A stretch of DNA of 64,000 nt from WRHT01 sp031550525 (GCA_031550525.1 JAVBON010000015.1:48383-112382), one strand, 5' to 3'; shown: positions 18,594 to 27,180, counted from the first letter of the stretch. The notes: generated from the sequence alone by a model not told the origin. A program made the numbers and translations.

Positions 18594-18827
18594 GAAGTCA
18601 TTTCACAATTGTTTTTTGCTCTCTGGCAATAAAGGTTGGTCGATTCGCCGCGTACAGCCACTGCGGGCGGCTTAGCCGCGTTACGCCGTCAAATTGCGTA
18701 ATCCTGCGAAATTTAACGGCCGGAACGCTGTATATGCAAACATGCATAATCTTTTGGCTGGGCCAACTAACACCGCCAGAGCAGGCGCGATTTCAGGCGA
18801 GACAAAAAACAATTATGAAATGACTTC
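18594..18827. repeat. 234-bp element with 25-bp terminal inverted repeats (element C)
   Basis: The ends GAAGTCATTTCACAATTG... (18594-18618) and their complement at 18803-18827 match at 24 of 25 positions. Inside are two further hairpins: GCGGC-TTA-GCCGC (18667-18679) and a 13-bp imperfect stem (18686-18698 with 18707-18719). No significant reading frame is present. It fills most of the 397-base gap between two divergent genes and must influence, or contain, their promoters. The TIR-bounded, non-coding design suggests a MITE. The CTCTGGCAAT segment near its left end echoes the CCCTGGCAAT of element A, which may be coincidence. Confidence 0.7.
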
Positions 18828-18932
18828 TATATTGCATATGCGGCATCTGGCAAGCAATACTGTGTGATATTTCTTGAAAAAATCTGATTTGTAACCTACT
18901 CTTAATCCCGATAAAAGTTGCCCGGAGGGATG

Positions 18933-19628
18933 ATGTCAAAGGCCAAATCACGCGTTCTCATGTTGCTTTCATGTTGCCTGGCGGTTTCCGGCTGTTCGGC
19001 TTTCGGCACCAAATCCATTCACGACAAAATTACCGATGATATTGCCGTGCTTATGACGGAACAGCATATACTGGAGACCAGGCTTTCGTTGACTGAAGAC
19101 AGGGTTTTGCAACTTCAAGGCACGGTTGATAAAATGCAGACGCCAGCCAAACCCTCGGCAACACCGGAAGTGAAGCCAGAAGCAAAAGCAGCCCCGACAA
19201 AACCAGCGCAGCCAAAAACTGAAAGCGCGGCAAAAGCCGAGCAGCCCGCTGTGGCTCAAACGGCGGAGGCCGCTTACAAAGCCGCCATGGCCGACTATAA
19301 AGCCGGAAAATACAAACAGGCCGAGGCCGTGTTTAAAGATTTTCCCTCCAAGTATCCAAAAAGCGCCCTTGTGCCTAATGCCGGCTACTGGCTTGGCGAG
19401 TGCTACTACAGCCAGAAGCAATATAACGATGCCGTTGTAACCTTTCAAACCGTTGCCGCCAAATATTCCAAACACGAAAAGGCCGCAGCCTCGCTCTTGA
19501 AAACCGGTTACTCCTACGAGCGCCTTGCCGACAAACCCAACGCCCGTTTCTATTTTCAGCAGTTGCTTGAAAACTATCCCAAGTCGGAACCGGCCCCCCT
19601 TGCGCGGGCGGCCCTGAACAGGCTTTAG
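18933..19628 (+). CDS. cpoB: CpoB/YbgF-like TPR lipoprotein (Tol-Pal associated)
   Basis: Envelope lipoprotein of the Tol-Pal coordinator family. With the ATG at 18933 the protein (231 residues) begins with a signal peptide and lipobox AVSGC (Cys21). Then follow a coiled-coil segment (about 35-65), a Lys/Pro/Ala-rich linker (about 70-105) and three TPR-like repeats typical of the YbgF C-terminus (for example KAGKYKQAEAVF and KQYNDAVVTF). GGAGGG at 18924-18929 is only 3 bases from this ATG; an ATG at 18930 is in frame and also possible, and an in-frame TTG at 18918 is rejected as it lies before the ribosome site. tolQRAB/pal are not in the window. dprA follows after 18 bases. Confidence 0.85.
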   Translation: MSKAKSRVLMLLSCCLAVSGCSAFGTKSIHDKITDDIAVLMTEQHILETRLSLTEDRVLQLQGTVDKMQTPAKPSATPEVKPEAKAAPTKPAQPKTESAAKAEQPAVAQTAEAAYKAAMADYKAGKYKQAEAVFKDFPSKYPKSALVPNAGYWLGECYYSQKQYNDAVVTFQTVAAKYSKHEKAAASLLKTGYSYERLADKPNARFYFQQLLENYPKSEPAPLARAALNRL

Positions 19629-19646
19629 CCTTAACCGGGGGTAGCG

Positions 19647-20924
19647 GTGAATTTTACCAGGCTGGATGACGGACAGCGTGCCGAGCTATGGGCATGTCTG
19701 GCCCTTGCCAACTTACGCGGTTTGGGCGCGGTGCACCGCAAAAAGCTGGTGGATTTTTTCGGCTCGCCATACAAAGCGGTCTGTTCCGCCGAGCAGTGGG
19801 ATAACTCCGGCCCTGAGCTTGGCATAAACCCAGCCATGGTTCGCCATTACATGCGCGGCTTGTGGCGCGACAAGGCACGGGAGCAATGGGACATTATCCA
19901 GCAGTCCGAGTGCGGCATTTTGCTGTACAGCGATGAGGGCTACCCGGAGTTGCTTAAAGAAACGGCCGATGCGCCTCTGGTGCTGTTTTATCTTGGCGAT
20001 TTGAGCCTGTTGCGCAACAGCGCGGTGGCGGTGGTGGGCGCGCGCAACTGCACGGGCGAAGGCATGAGCGTTGCGGTTAATATTGCTCGCGGCCTTACGC
20101 ATGCGGGCATAACAGTTGTTTCCGGCCTGGCCAAGGGTATAGACAGAGTGGTGCATCTGGCCGGTCTTGAAGGCGTTGGCAAATCCATTGCCGTGCTTGG
20201 TTGTGGCGTGGATGTGCCGTACCCCAAGGGCAACTTGGATTTGTACGACCTTATGGCCAAAAAAGGCCTGATTATTTCCGAATTTCTGCCCGGCACGGAG
20301 CCCATGGCGCACAACTTTCCCATACGCAACCGCATTATCAGCGGGCTTTCGCGCGGGGTGCTGGTGGTGGAGGCGGCCATGCGCAGCGGCACGCTTATAA
20401 CCGCGCGGCATGCGGCGGAACAAAACCGCGAGGTCTTTGCCGTGCCCGGCAGCACCGTGGCGGAAACCTCCGAAGGCTGCCGCGATTTGATAAGACGCGG
20501 GGCCAAGGCGGTATTTTCCGCAGAGGATATTTTGCGTGAGCTTGCGCCTATTTTTGAGGCGGAAGTAGAACTGGGCAGGCGATCTCTTAATTACACTGTA
20601 GTAAAGCCTGTAGCCAAAAATGAGCTGCAAAGCCCCGGAATTTTACCGTGGCGGAACACGCCGGATGCAACAAATGCTCCAGGCAAGCAACAGCCTGATG
20701 CGCTTAAAGCGCCGCTGCCGGAAAAAATGCTTGCTGCCGCATGCGCCGGGCTTGCCCCTGATGAAAGCGCCGTGCTGAAACTGTTGAATGAACGCGAAAA
20801 TTGTCATATTGATACCATATCCAACGCATTAAGGCTGGATATAGGCAAACTGAGCGGCCTGCTTGCCGTGCTGGAAGTAAAAGGTCTTATAAAGCGGCAT
20901 CCGGGCATGCTTTACAGCTTGTGA
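19647..20924 (+). CDS. dprA: DNA-processing protein DprA
   Basis: Single-strand DNA binding protein that loads RecA on incoming DNA in natural transformation and is conserved even in non-transformable species. The start codon is GTG, preceded by GGGGG. Domains: helical N-terminal domain (1-90), Rossmann core with VVGARNCTGEGM, SGLAKGIDRVVH, GCGVDVPYP and VEAAMRSGTLITAR, and a C-terminal winged-helix domain after a Pro/Ala-rich linker (about 335-425). At 425 residues it is somewhat longer than usual because of that linker. It sits in a plus-strand run from cpoB to xerC. The pairing with xerC downstream suggests a DNA-handling neighbourhood interrupted by signalling genes. Confidence 0.95.
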   Translation: MNFTRLDDGQRAELWACLALANLRGLGAVHRKKLVDFFGSPYKAVCSAEQWDNSGPELGINPAMVRHYMRGLWRDKAREQWDIIQQSECGILLYSDEGYPELLKETADAPLVLFYLGDLSLLRNSAVAVVGARNCTGEGMSVAVNIARGLTHAGITVVSGLAKGIDRVVHLAGLEGVGKSIAVLGCGVDVPYPKGNLDLYDLMAKKGLIISEFLPGTEPMAHNFPIRNRIISGLSRGVLVVEAAMRSGTLITARHAAEQNREVFAVPGSTVAETSEGCRDLIRRGAKAVFSAEDILRELAPIFEAEVELGRRSLNYTVVKPVAKNELQSPGILPWRNTPDATNAPGKQQPDALKAPLPEKMLAAACAGLAPDESAVLKLLNERENCHIDTISNALRLDIGKLSGLLAVLEVKGLIKRHPGMLYSL

Positions 20925-20959
20925 TGAGGTTTTAACGGGTTATACAGGAAGGTTTTTTA

Positions 20960-21319
20960 ATGCAACGCATACCTATGAAGTTTGCTTCCGCCGGAATGGT
21001 GCTCGCAAAACCCATAGCCCGCGACGACGGCATGGTGCTGGCTGGCGAGGGCACGGAGCTTACCGGCTCGATTATAGACAGACTGAAAAATGCCGAAATT
21101 CCCAGTGTTGTAGTAAAAGGTCGGCCCGTGCCGGGGCTGGCCTCGGGCATGGATTTGAACAAGGTGCGCGGGCGGTTGCCCCATTTGTTCCGCAAGTATA
21201 CTGACGATCCTTTGATGACTGCCATGCGCAACATGCTGGATCAGTATCTGCAAAAGGCCATAGAGGCCGAAGAAGAAGCAAGGCGCAACGAAAACAGCCA
21301 GCAGTTGGCTGAAAGTTAG
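20960..21319 (+). CDS. Small stand-alone domain of the type found before HD-GYP domains
   Basis: A 119-residue soluble protein. The pattern GMVLAKPIARDDGMVLAGEGTEL then IIDRL, over the first 45 residues, resembles the beta-rich module that precedes HD-GYP domains in c-di-GMP phosphodiesterases, but no HD-GYP domain follows. The C-terminal third is helical and highly charged (EAEEEARRNE). No catalytic residue is visible. AGGAAGG lies about 8 bases before the ATG. An HDOD gene starts 9 bases downstream, so the two are co-expressed and may act together. Function is inferred from context only. Confidence 0.7.
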   Translation: MQRIPMKFASAGMVLAKPIARDDGMVLAGEGTELTGSIIDRLKNAEIPSVVVKGRPVPGLASGMDLNKVRGRLPHLFRKYTDDPLMTAMRNMLDQYLQKAIEAEEEARRNENSQQLAES

Positions 21320-21328
21320 GCGGTTGAA

Positions 21329-22168
21329 ATGTCGCAGGATCTGGCAACAAACTATAAGGGTCGCATACTTGAGGCGAAAAATTTACCAGCGCTGCCCGCC
21401 GCCGTGCAGGAAATAACCCGCCTGATGAAAGACCCCAACAGTTCTACCGAGCAGATAGCCAAAGTTATAGAGCGCGATCAATCTTTGGCCGCCAAAGTGC
21501 TTAAAATGGTCAACTCGCCAATTTACGGCTTTCCGGGGCGTATTTCCAATATAAAACACACCCTTGTGCTGTTGGGCGTAAACGTAATACGCGGCATAAT
21601 AATTTCCAGCGCGGTGTTCGACTCCATGAACAAAAGCATGCTGGGCCTTTGGGAGCACAGCGTGGCCTGCTCGCTGGCCTCTGTTGAAATAGCCAAGGCC
21701 AGCGGCCTGGAGCACCCTGAAGAGTATTCGGTAATGGGCCTGTTGCACGACATAGGCAAAATGGTTTTTTCCATGCAAATTCCGGAAGCCAAGCAAGAAA
21801 TAGACAAGATGGTAAAAACCGACGACCTGCTTTTTAGAGATGCGGAAAAAGAACTGCTTGGCTTCGGGCATGACAAAATCAACTCCTGGCTCTGCGAGCA
21901 CTGGAACTTGCCGCTAAACCTTAAAGAAGCCATGATTTATCACCACGCGCCCATGCAGGCCAAGTTTCACCCTGAAGCGGCCAGCGTGGTGCATCTTGCC
22001 GATTTTATGGCCAGAATGTTCGAATGCGGCTCGGGCGGCGACGACAACGTGCCGCCGCTGGATTTAAAAGCCATGCGCTCCCTTAATATAAACCATACGG
22101 TCTTGGAAGGCATACTGGACGAGCTTGTCGACCTGTACTCCGACGGCGCAAACCTGAGCGTAATGTAA
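21329..22168 (+). CDS. HDOD domain signalling protein
   Basis: A 279-residue protein made almost entirely of one HDOD domain, a helical relative of HD phosphohydrolases that usually lacks their metal site and serves in regulation (motility, cyclic-dinucleotide and stress signalling). Diagnostic stretches are LPALPAAVQEITRLMKD near the N-terminus, VNSPIYGFPGRISNIKH and LLHDIGKMVF; the HDIGK still resembles a metal-binding HD pair. There is no membrane segment or receiver domain. Its stop overlaps the start of the next gene as TAATG, so the HDOD and GGDDF proteins are probably made in a fixed ratio. Confidence 0.9.
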   Translation: MSQDLATNYKGRILEAKNLPALPAAVQEITRLMKDPNSSTEQIAKVIERDQSLAAKVLKMVNSPIYGFPGRISNIKHTLVLLGVNVIRGIIISSAVFDSMNKSMLGLWEHSVACSLASVEIAKASGLEHPEEYSVMGLLHDIGKMVFSMQIPEAKQEIDKMVKTDDLLFRDAEKELLGFGHDKINSWLCEHWNLPLNLKEAMIYHHAPMQAKFHPEAASVVHLADFMARMFECGSGGDDNVPPLDLKAMRSLNINHTVLEGILDELVDLYSDGANLSVM

Positions 22169-23109
22169 TGAGTAAAAGCCAGGAACAGACCAGCGGAGTT
22201 ATTGTAACCGCCGACGATGCGCTGGCTGGGCGGCTTGCGGCCCTCTGGCCGGACAAACTCATAAACTGGACTGTGTACAACCTTGCTTCAGCCGCCATGG
22301 AAGGCATACTCACCAACCTGCCGGGCATCATCGTAATAAGCATGAGCCTGCCGGACCTGAGCGGCATTGAGATACTCAACATTATCAAGGCCGAAAACGT
22401 TTACCGCCAGGTGCCCATCATGCTTTGCCTGACGCCGGACGAGTTTACGGAACTGGACGTATCCGCTACCGAGGCTGACGACTTTTTTATTCTGCCTGGC
22501 CAGGACGAAGAGCTTAAGGCGCGCATACAGCTTGCCGTGCAGCGCGCTGGCCGCAGCCTTGACGCCAACCCCCTCAGCCGCCTGCCGGGCAACACCAGCA
22601 TTATACAATACGTGCAAAAGCGCATAGACAATAAAGACGACTTCGCCATGTGTTATTGCGATTTGGATTATTTCAAATCGTTTAACGACAAATATGGCTT
22701 CACCAGAGGCGATGAAGTGCTTTTGATGACAGCCCGCATAGTGCTTAACACCGTACGTTTTGTTTCTCCGGCCGACTATTTTGTAGGGCATGTGGGCGGA
22801 GACGATTTTATGTTTGTAGTGCCTACATCACTGGCCGAAAAAACCTGCCAGCAGCTTATTGCCGCTTTCGATTCCATTGTGCCGCAGTTTTACGACCCTG
22901 ACGACCGCGCGAAACAGAGTATTGTATCCATCGACAGGCAAGGCGTTACCCGCATTTTTCCACTAATGGCTATTTCCATTGCCGTTGTTACCAACACAGG
23001 CGGCAAGCTCAATCACGTGGGCGAGGCTTCCGCCATAGCCACTAACCTTAAGAAAAAAGCCAAAGAATCCATTAGCAGCATCTACGTGATTGACCGCAGG
23101 CAGAACTAG
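22168..23109 (+). CDS. Pseudo-receiver / degenerate GGDEF domain protein
   Basis: A 313-residue protein with an N-terminal receiver-like fold (about 9-125) and a C-terminal GGDEF domain (about 135-305). In the receiver the expected phospho-acceptor Asp is replaced: VISMSLPDLSG puts Ser58 four residues before the conserved Pro. The cyclase loop reads GGDDF (210-214) instead of GG(D/E)EF, although CDLDYFKSFND, the metal and GTP-binding strand, is kept. No RxxD inhibitory site precedes the loop. It may be a weak cyclase or a nucleotide sensor; I cannot tell. It overlaps the HDOD gene by one base, and xerC starts 3 bases after its stop. Confidence 0.88.
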   Translation: MSKSQEQTSGVIVTADDALAGRLAALWPDKLINWTVYNLASAAMEGILTNLPGIIVISMSLPDLSGIEILNIIKAENVYRQVPIMLCLTPDEFTELDVSATEADDFFILPGQDEELKARIQLAVQRAGRSLDANPLSRLPGNTSIIQYVQKRIDNKDDFAMCYCDLDYFKSFNDKYGFTRGDEVLLMTARIVLNTVRFVSPADYFVGHVGGDDFMFVVPTSLAEKTCQQLIAAFDSIVPQFYDPDDRAKQSIVSIDRQGVTRIFPLMAISIAVVTNTGGKLNHVGEASAIATNLKKKAKESISSIYVIDRRQN

Positions 23110-23112
23110 GCC

Positions 23113-24090
23113 ATGCCCGCGCAAAACGACAACTCTTTTGCCCTGCCGGACAGCGCGGAAATGTTTCTGGCGCACCTTGAGCTTGAAAAAGGCTATTCTC
23201 CTGCCACAGTTGCGGCCTATGCCAACGACGTAACCCAGTTTGAGCTGTTTTTGCAGGGCAAAGGCCTGAGTTTGGCCCTGCCCGCTGATATAAACAAAAA
23301 ACACATACAGGCTTTTCTGGCCGATCAGCACCGTCTTAAGCTTAACAAAAGCTCCATTGCCCGCCGCCTTTCTTCTTTGCGGGGTTTTTTCCGCTTTTGC
23401 GCTCGCATGCGCATGATCAGCGCGCTGCCCACCGAAGGCGTGGGCAACCCCAAGCAAGATAAAAAACAACCCTCGGTGCTGAATGTGGACCAAACCTTTG
23501 CCTTGCTGGCAGCGGCAGCGGAAAAAAAAACGCCCGAGCCGCTTGAGGCCTTGCCGGAAAACACCATGGCAAGCAAAGCCGCCATGGCGCGCGACTTGGC
23601 TTTGGCCGAGCTTTTATATGGCTCCGGCTTGCGTATTTCTGAGGCGCTTAATCTGGACCTTGCCCATCTGCAGCTTGAAAACGCCCTTGCGCGCGTAATG
23701 GGTAAGGGCGGCAAACAGCGCTTGGCCCCGCTTTCCGACACTTCGCGCGAAGCGTTGGAAAACTGGCTGCAACACAGAGATGAGCTGGCGCCGCAAGAAA
23801 GCCGGGCGCTTTTTGTGGGCAACAGGGGCGGGCGGCTTAACCGCAGGCAAGCCCAGCGCATTATTGAAGATTTATGCATTAAGGCCGGGCTGCCTCAGGC
23901 CGTTTCGCCGCACAGCCTGCGCCACTCTTTCGCCACGCACCTGCTGGAGGCAGGGGCAGACCTGCGCAGCGTGCAGGAACTGCTTGGGCATGCCAGACTT
24001 TCCACCACCCAGCGCTATACCCATTTGAACCTGGCAAAACTGATGGAAGTATACGATAAAGCCCACCCCAAGGCACAAGGTGAAAAATAG
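23113..24090 (+). CDS. xerC: Tyrosine recombinase XerC
   Basis: Site-specific recombinase that, with XerD, resolves chromosome dimers at dif. The 325 residues comprise an N-terminal SAM-like core-binding domain (about 15-100) and a catalytic domain with Arg in YGSGLRISEAL, Lys in GKGGKQR, the HSLRHSFATH box, the LGHARLSTTQRYTH box, and the Tyr nucleophile in RYTH. An insertion of about 20 residues lies around positions 135-155 (EKKTPEPLEALPEN). It is the last gene of the cpoB-dprA-signalling run. A second Xer recombinase lies at 57.8-58.8 kb; the HARLS box here is XerC-like, while that one is XerD-like. Confidence 0.92.
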   Translation: MPAQNDNSFALPDSAEMFLAHLELEKGYSPATVAAYANDVTQFELFLQGKGLSLALPADINKKHIQAFLADQHRLKLNKSSIARRLSSLRGFFRFCARMRMISALPTEGVGNPKQDKKQPSVLNVDQTFALLAAAAEKKTPEPLEALPENTMASKAAMARDLALAELLYGSGLRISEALNLDLAHLQLENALARVMGKGGKQRLAPLSDTSREALENWLQHRDELAPQESRALFVGNRGGRLNRRQAQRIIEDLCIKAGLPQAVSPHSLRHSFATHLLEAGADLRSVQELLGHARLSTTQRYTHLNLAKLMEVYDKAHPKAQGEK

Positions 24091-24252
24091 GCAATCAGTT
24101 TTTTTCGTCACCAAAATTTATTTCTGAACGGATTTTTTGCACTCTGGTAAACGGGCATGTGTTTACACGGTCAGAATTTTTGCCTTTCAAGGGTGGACCA
24201 TAAGATAAAAAGCCCTTTGCCATGACACGCCGGCAGGCGGGTAGCCAGCTAG

Positions 24253-24295
24253 ATGACGAAGGCCCTGAACACTTGCGGTTCAGGGCCTTCGTCAT
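24253..24295. terminator. Strong hairpin between convergent xerC and mlaA
   Basis: A perfect 18-bp stem (ATGACGAAGGCCCTGAAC and complement) around a 7-base loop, 23 bases past the mlaA stop. Neither side has a clear T-run, so it may act as a transcription barrier or mRNA 3' end stabiliser rather than a textbook terminator. The rest of the 227-base gap (24091-24317) is AT-rich, with only a weak GTAAAC/GTTTAC hairpin. Confidence 0.65.
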
Positions 24296-24317
24296 AAAAT
24301 GCTGAATTTAAGCCTGT

Positions 24318-25208
24318 TCAGCGCGCTATGGCGGCCCGCCGTATTTTGGTGTAGCCGTCGCGCATGGCGCTATAGGGGTCTATAGCCATATTCTGAAAGG
24401 TATCGTAAGCGTCTACCGTGCCTCTCAGGTCGCTTACAATGTCAAGGGCGGAGACTCCTGCCCCCATAAGCCATGTGGCGCTATCTATATAAGTGAGGCC
24501 GCTGGTGCCGAAGTTTATGCCAATCTGTCCGATTCTTCCGATGGATTCGCGCACGTTGCTTGGCCCGAAAAAGGGCCAGACTATGTAAACGCCTTCGCCA
24601 AAGCCCCATTTGCCCAAAGTTTGCCCAAAGTCCTCACCCGTGGCCGGCACTATGGTTTTGTGGCCGGAGGCGATGTCAAAAATGCCTCCCACTCCCCCAA
24701 CCGTGTTCAGCACAAAAGAACTGAACTCCACTCCGGCCTCAAGGCCCTTGCCCTGCAGCAGACAGTTTATAACGCGGCCAGGCGCCTTCATGTTGGTGAA
24801 AAAATTGAGTATACCCTTGCGCACAAAGGCAGGAGTAATAAATTCATAGCCAGTTACAACAGGGCGGGCCAGGTACTCCATTACTCCGTCGTTAAAGCCG
24901 TGCCAAAAACGGTTCCAAGGCTCCAAAGGGTCCGGAATAAGCACTTGCGCGGCATCATCGTCGTCAAAATAGTCATCTTCCTCATCCAGCGCCAATACAT
25001 CGGGGTCTATGGCCTTGGTGAGCTTATCGTCGGCATCGTCGTCGCCAAAGTAATCGTCGGCTTCGGCCTTGCCTGCTGCTTGGGCTGTGGTCCCGTCAGG
25101 CGCGGGCTCGGCGGCGCACCCAGCCGCAAAAGAGCACAGGCAAAACAGCAGGAGTATGTAAAGGCGTTTACCTGCCAATGTTGGATTCAGCGGATGCCTT
25201 TGTCTCAT
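24318..25208 (-). CDS. mlaA: MlaA (VacJ) outer-membrane lipoprotein
   Basis: Outer-membrane component that removes mislocalised phospholipids and hands them to MlaC. The signal peptide ends in the lipobox FAAGC (Cys31). The MlaA domain starts near residue 90 (DPLEPWNRFWHGFNDG) and runs to the C-terminus, with DFGQTLGKWG and GPSNVRESIGR. Between the two lies an unusual acidic linker in which DDYF followed by an Asp run occurs twice (about 52-60 and 78-86). The ATG at 25208 overlaps mlaC by 41 bases; a TTG about 10 codons later would reduce this and also fits. Last gene of the mlaEFDCA run. Confidence 0.92.
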   Translation of the reverse strand: MRQRHPLNPTLAGKRLYILLLFCLCSFAAGCAAEPAPDGTTAQAAGKAEADDYFGDDDADDKLTKAIDPDVLALDEEDDYFDDDDAAQVLIPDPLEPWNRFWHGFNDGVMEYLARPVVTGYEFITPAFVRKGILNFFTNMKAPGRVINCLLQGKGLEAGVEFSSFVLNTVGGVGGIFDIASGHKTIVPATGEDFGQTLGKWGFGEGVYIVWPFFGPSNVRESIGRIGQIGINFGTSGLTYIDSATWLMGAGVSALDIVSDLRGTVDAYDTFQNMAIDPYSAMRDGYTKIRRAAIAR

Positions 25209-25806
25209 CGGCTTTTGCCCTTATGCGTTGAATTACCTGTTCCGGGCTCTGCTTTTGCAAAGCATCCTGAAATTGGGTGCGGTAGTTTTGCACCATACTG
25301 ATGCTTTCGATAAAAATATCGTAAACAACCCATTTTCCATTCTTTTCCATTGCGCGATAGTTAATGGGAATAGGGTTGCCTTTATACATGAAGTTGGTTT
25401 TTACTTCTACCTTATCGCCCTTGCTGCTTACCACTTCACCGGCAAAAAGCACTTGCTCGCCGGAATATTTGAGCAGGCTGCCAAAATAGGTGTAGTACAG
25501 CAGGTCGGAAAAAGCGGTGATGAACTGGTGCTTTTGATCCGGCGTAAACTCGCGCCATTTTGCGCCAACGGCCCGGGCTGAAAATTCCTCAAAGTCAATA
25601 CGGTCAACAATAGTTTTTTCAACGTCTTTGAGAATTTCAGTCTGTTGAGGGCCGGGGGTTCTGGCCTCCGGGCGCATAAGCTGGGTAAGCACATGGTCCA
25701 CAGCCTGCGAAATAAGCTTGCCCGCTTCTGTTTGCGGAGTGGCCGCGAAAGCGCTTGGGCAGAGCAGGGTAGCGAGAAAAAATATGGTAAGGGTTGCTTT
25801 TTTCAT
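25168..25806 (-). CDS. mlaC: MlaC periplasmic phospholipid-binding protein
   Basis: Shuttles phospholipids between MlaA at the outer membrane and the MlaFED complex at the inner membrane. It has a signal peptide (about 1-21, ending AFA-A) and then the Ttg2D/MlaC fold, with DRIDFEEFSARAVG and FSDLLYYTYF segments and a strand-rich middle (GNPIPINYRAM). Length 212 is typical. The ATG overlaps the mlaD stop as TAATG. The C-terminal tail (about 195-212) is polar and is encoded by DNA that also overlaps the mlaA start. Confidence 0.93.
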   Translation of the reverse strand: MKKATLTIFFLATLLCPSAFAATPQTEAGKLISQAVDHVLTQLMRPEARTPGPQQTEILKDVEKTIVDRIDFEEFSARAVGAKWREFTPDQKHQFITAFSDLLYYTYFGSLLKYSGEQVLFAGEVVSSKGDKVEVKTNFMYKGNPIPINYRAMEKNGKWVVYDIFIESISMVQNYRTQFQDALQKQSPEQVIQRIRAKADETKASAESNIGR

Positions 25807-26261
25807 TAATCAACTCCTCCTGGAGCGATAAATTTGCCAATAAGGCCTTCAAGGTCGAACATGGGCGTTGTTTCCGTTATGTCGTCGCCGTCTTCAAGTA
25901 TTGTGGTCGAGCCGCCGGGAGACAGATTTACGTATTTATCGCCTATCAGCCCGCTGGTTTTAACGGATGCGATTACGTCGTCGCCAAAGCGGACCTTGTC
26001 GTTAATGCGCATTTCAACGCGGGCGCGGTAATCGTTATTTTGGTCGAGGGTTATGTTTACCACCTTGCCTACGGTTACGCCGGCAATTTCAACCGTTCCG
26101 CCCGTACGCAGGCCGCTTACTGAGTTAAAACTCGCATAAAGCGTATAGCCCTCGTTGGAGAACAACTCCAGATTGCCCAGCTTGACCGTAAGGTAAGCCA
26201 GGCAGAGCAGCCCAAAAAATACAAAAACGCCTACTGAAAGTTCATTGCTATACTTTTTCAT
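25806..26261 (-). CDS. mlaD: MlaD, MCE-domain inner-membrane protein
   Basis: Substrate-binding subunit of the Mla ABC complex; MCE domains form a hexameric ring in the periplasm. One N-terminal membrane helix (about 8-27) is followed by a single MCE domain with YTLYASFNSVSGLRTGG, the beta-turn IAGVTVGKV and a C-terminal SGLIGDKYVNL. At 151 residues it is of normal length for MlaD. It lies 49 bases after mlaF and overlaps mlaC by one base. Confidence 0.94.
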   Translation of the reverse strand: MKKYSNELSVGVFVFFGLLCLAYLTVKLGNLELFSNEGYTLYASFNSVSGLRTGGTVEIAGVTVGKVVNITLDQNNDYRARVEMRINDKVRFGDDVIASVKTSGLIGDKYVNLSPGGSTTILEDGDDITETTPMFDLEGLIGKFIAPGGVD

Positions 26262-26310
26262 CAGTTACCGCCAAGGTATGCAAGAGGAAAACGGTTGAGG
26301 TTCTTCATAA

Positions 26311-27168
26311 TCAACGCATCAGCCACTCATCAAGGGCATTTTGCAAAATTTCGCGCCTGCCTTCTGGCAACGGGTATTTTTGCGCGTCACTTTTGAGTTT
26401 GTGCTCGGCCAGATTACGGTTGAGAAAGTTAACCAAAAACGGGTCCGTTGCGGTTTTCAAATCCGCCAGTGGTCCGTTAAAAACTATTTTTTTGTCGTTA
26501 AGCACCAAGGCGTGGTCGGCAATGGTGTACAGGCTTTGAATATCGTGGCTTACCACAACTATGGTCATGCCCGGATTTTTTTCCTTAAGGTCCAGCAAAA
26601 GGGCGTCCATTTGGGCCGAGTTGATCGGGTCCAACCCAGATGTTGGCTCGTCGCACAGCAAAATGGGCGGCTGCGTGATCATGGCCCTGGCCAGCCCGGC
26701 TCTTTTGCGCAGGCCGCCGGAAAGCTGGTTTGGGTAGAAAAAAGCGTAATCAGCCAAACCTACCATGGCCAAATTATGCATGACCACTTCAAAAATCATT
26801 TTAGAAGACAAAGTCGTATGCTCGCGTAGCGGTAAAGCCACGTTTTCCGCCAGATTAAGCGAGCTTAACAGCGCTCCGTCCTGAAAAAGCATGCCCATTC
26901 TGCGCCGCATGGCCCTAAAAGACTTTTGGGGCAGGGCGAAAATATCGTATTTTCCGAGCAAAATTTTGCCTGACAAAGGCGTGCGCAGGCCTACCAGATG
27001 CCGGAGCAGTGTAGATTTACCGCAGCCGGAGCTGCCAAGTATAACGGAAATTTCGCCGCCGGGCAGCATGCCGTTTATGCCGTCCAACACCACATGCTTG
27101 TCGTAGCCAAGTGTGAGCGCTTCAAAAACTATATCCCAGGCTTCTTTTGTAGTGTGGTCAGGTATCAT
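26311..27168 (-). CDS. mlaF: MlaF, ABC transporter ATPase
   Basis: Cytoplasmic ATPase that drives phospholipid transport through MlaE. Walker A is GSSGCGKST, the signature is LSGGLRKRAGLARA, Walker B is ILLCDEPTSGLDP, and the switch His is in VVSHD. The signature with Gly-Leu-Arg-Lys-Arg is characteristic of the Mla/Ttg2A group. A C-terminal extension of about 25 residues follows the ATPase core. It begins 12 bases after the mlaE stop. Confidence 0.95.
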   Translation of the reverse strand: MIPDHTTKEAWDIVFEALTLGYDKHVVLDGINGMLPGGEISVILGSSGCGKSTLLRHLVGLRTPLSGKILLGKYDIFALPQKSFRAMRRRMGMLFQDGALLSSLNLAENVALPLREHTTLSSKMIFEVVMHNLAMVGLADYAFFYPNQLSGGLRKRAGLARAMITQPPILLCDEPTSGLDPINSAQMDALLLDLKEKNPGMTIVVVSHDIQSLYTIADHALVLNDKKIVFNGPLADLKTATDPFLVNFLNRNLAEHKLKSDAQKYPLPEGRREILQNALDEWLMR

Positions 27169-27180
27169 AGGCGCACTTTT

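Noticed and set aside
22168..23109. Classical phospho-responsive diguanylate cyclase
   Set aside because: The receiver lacks the Asp and the active loop is GGDDF, so a standard WspR-like role is not supported.
24105..24200. Possible degenerate copy of element A after xerC
   Set aside because: Only a short GGATTTTTTGCACTCTGG segment recalls the element; no terminal repeats can be drawn.
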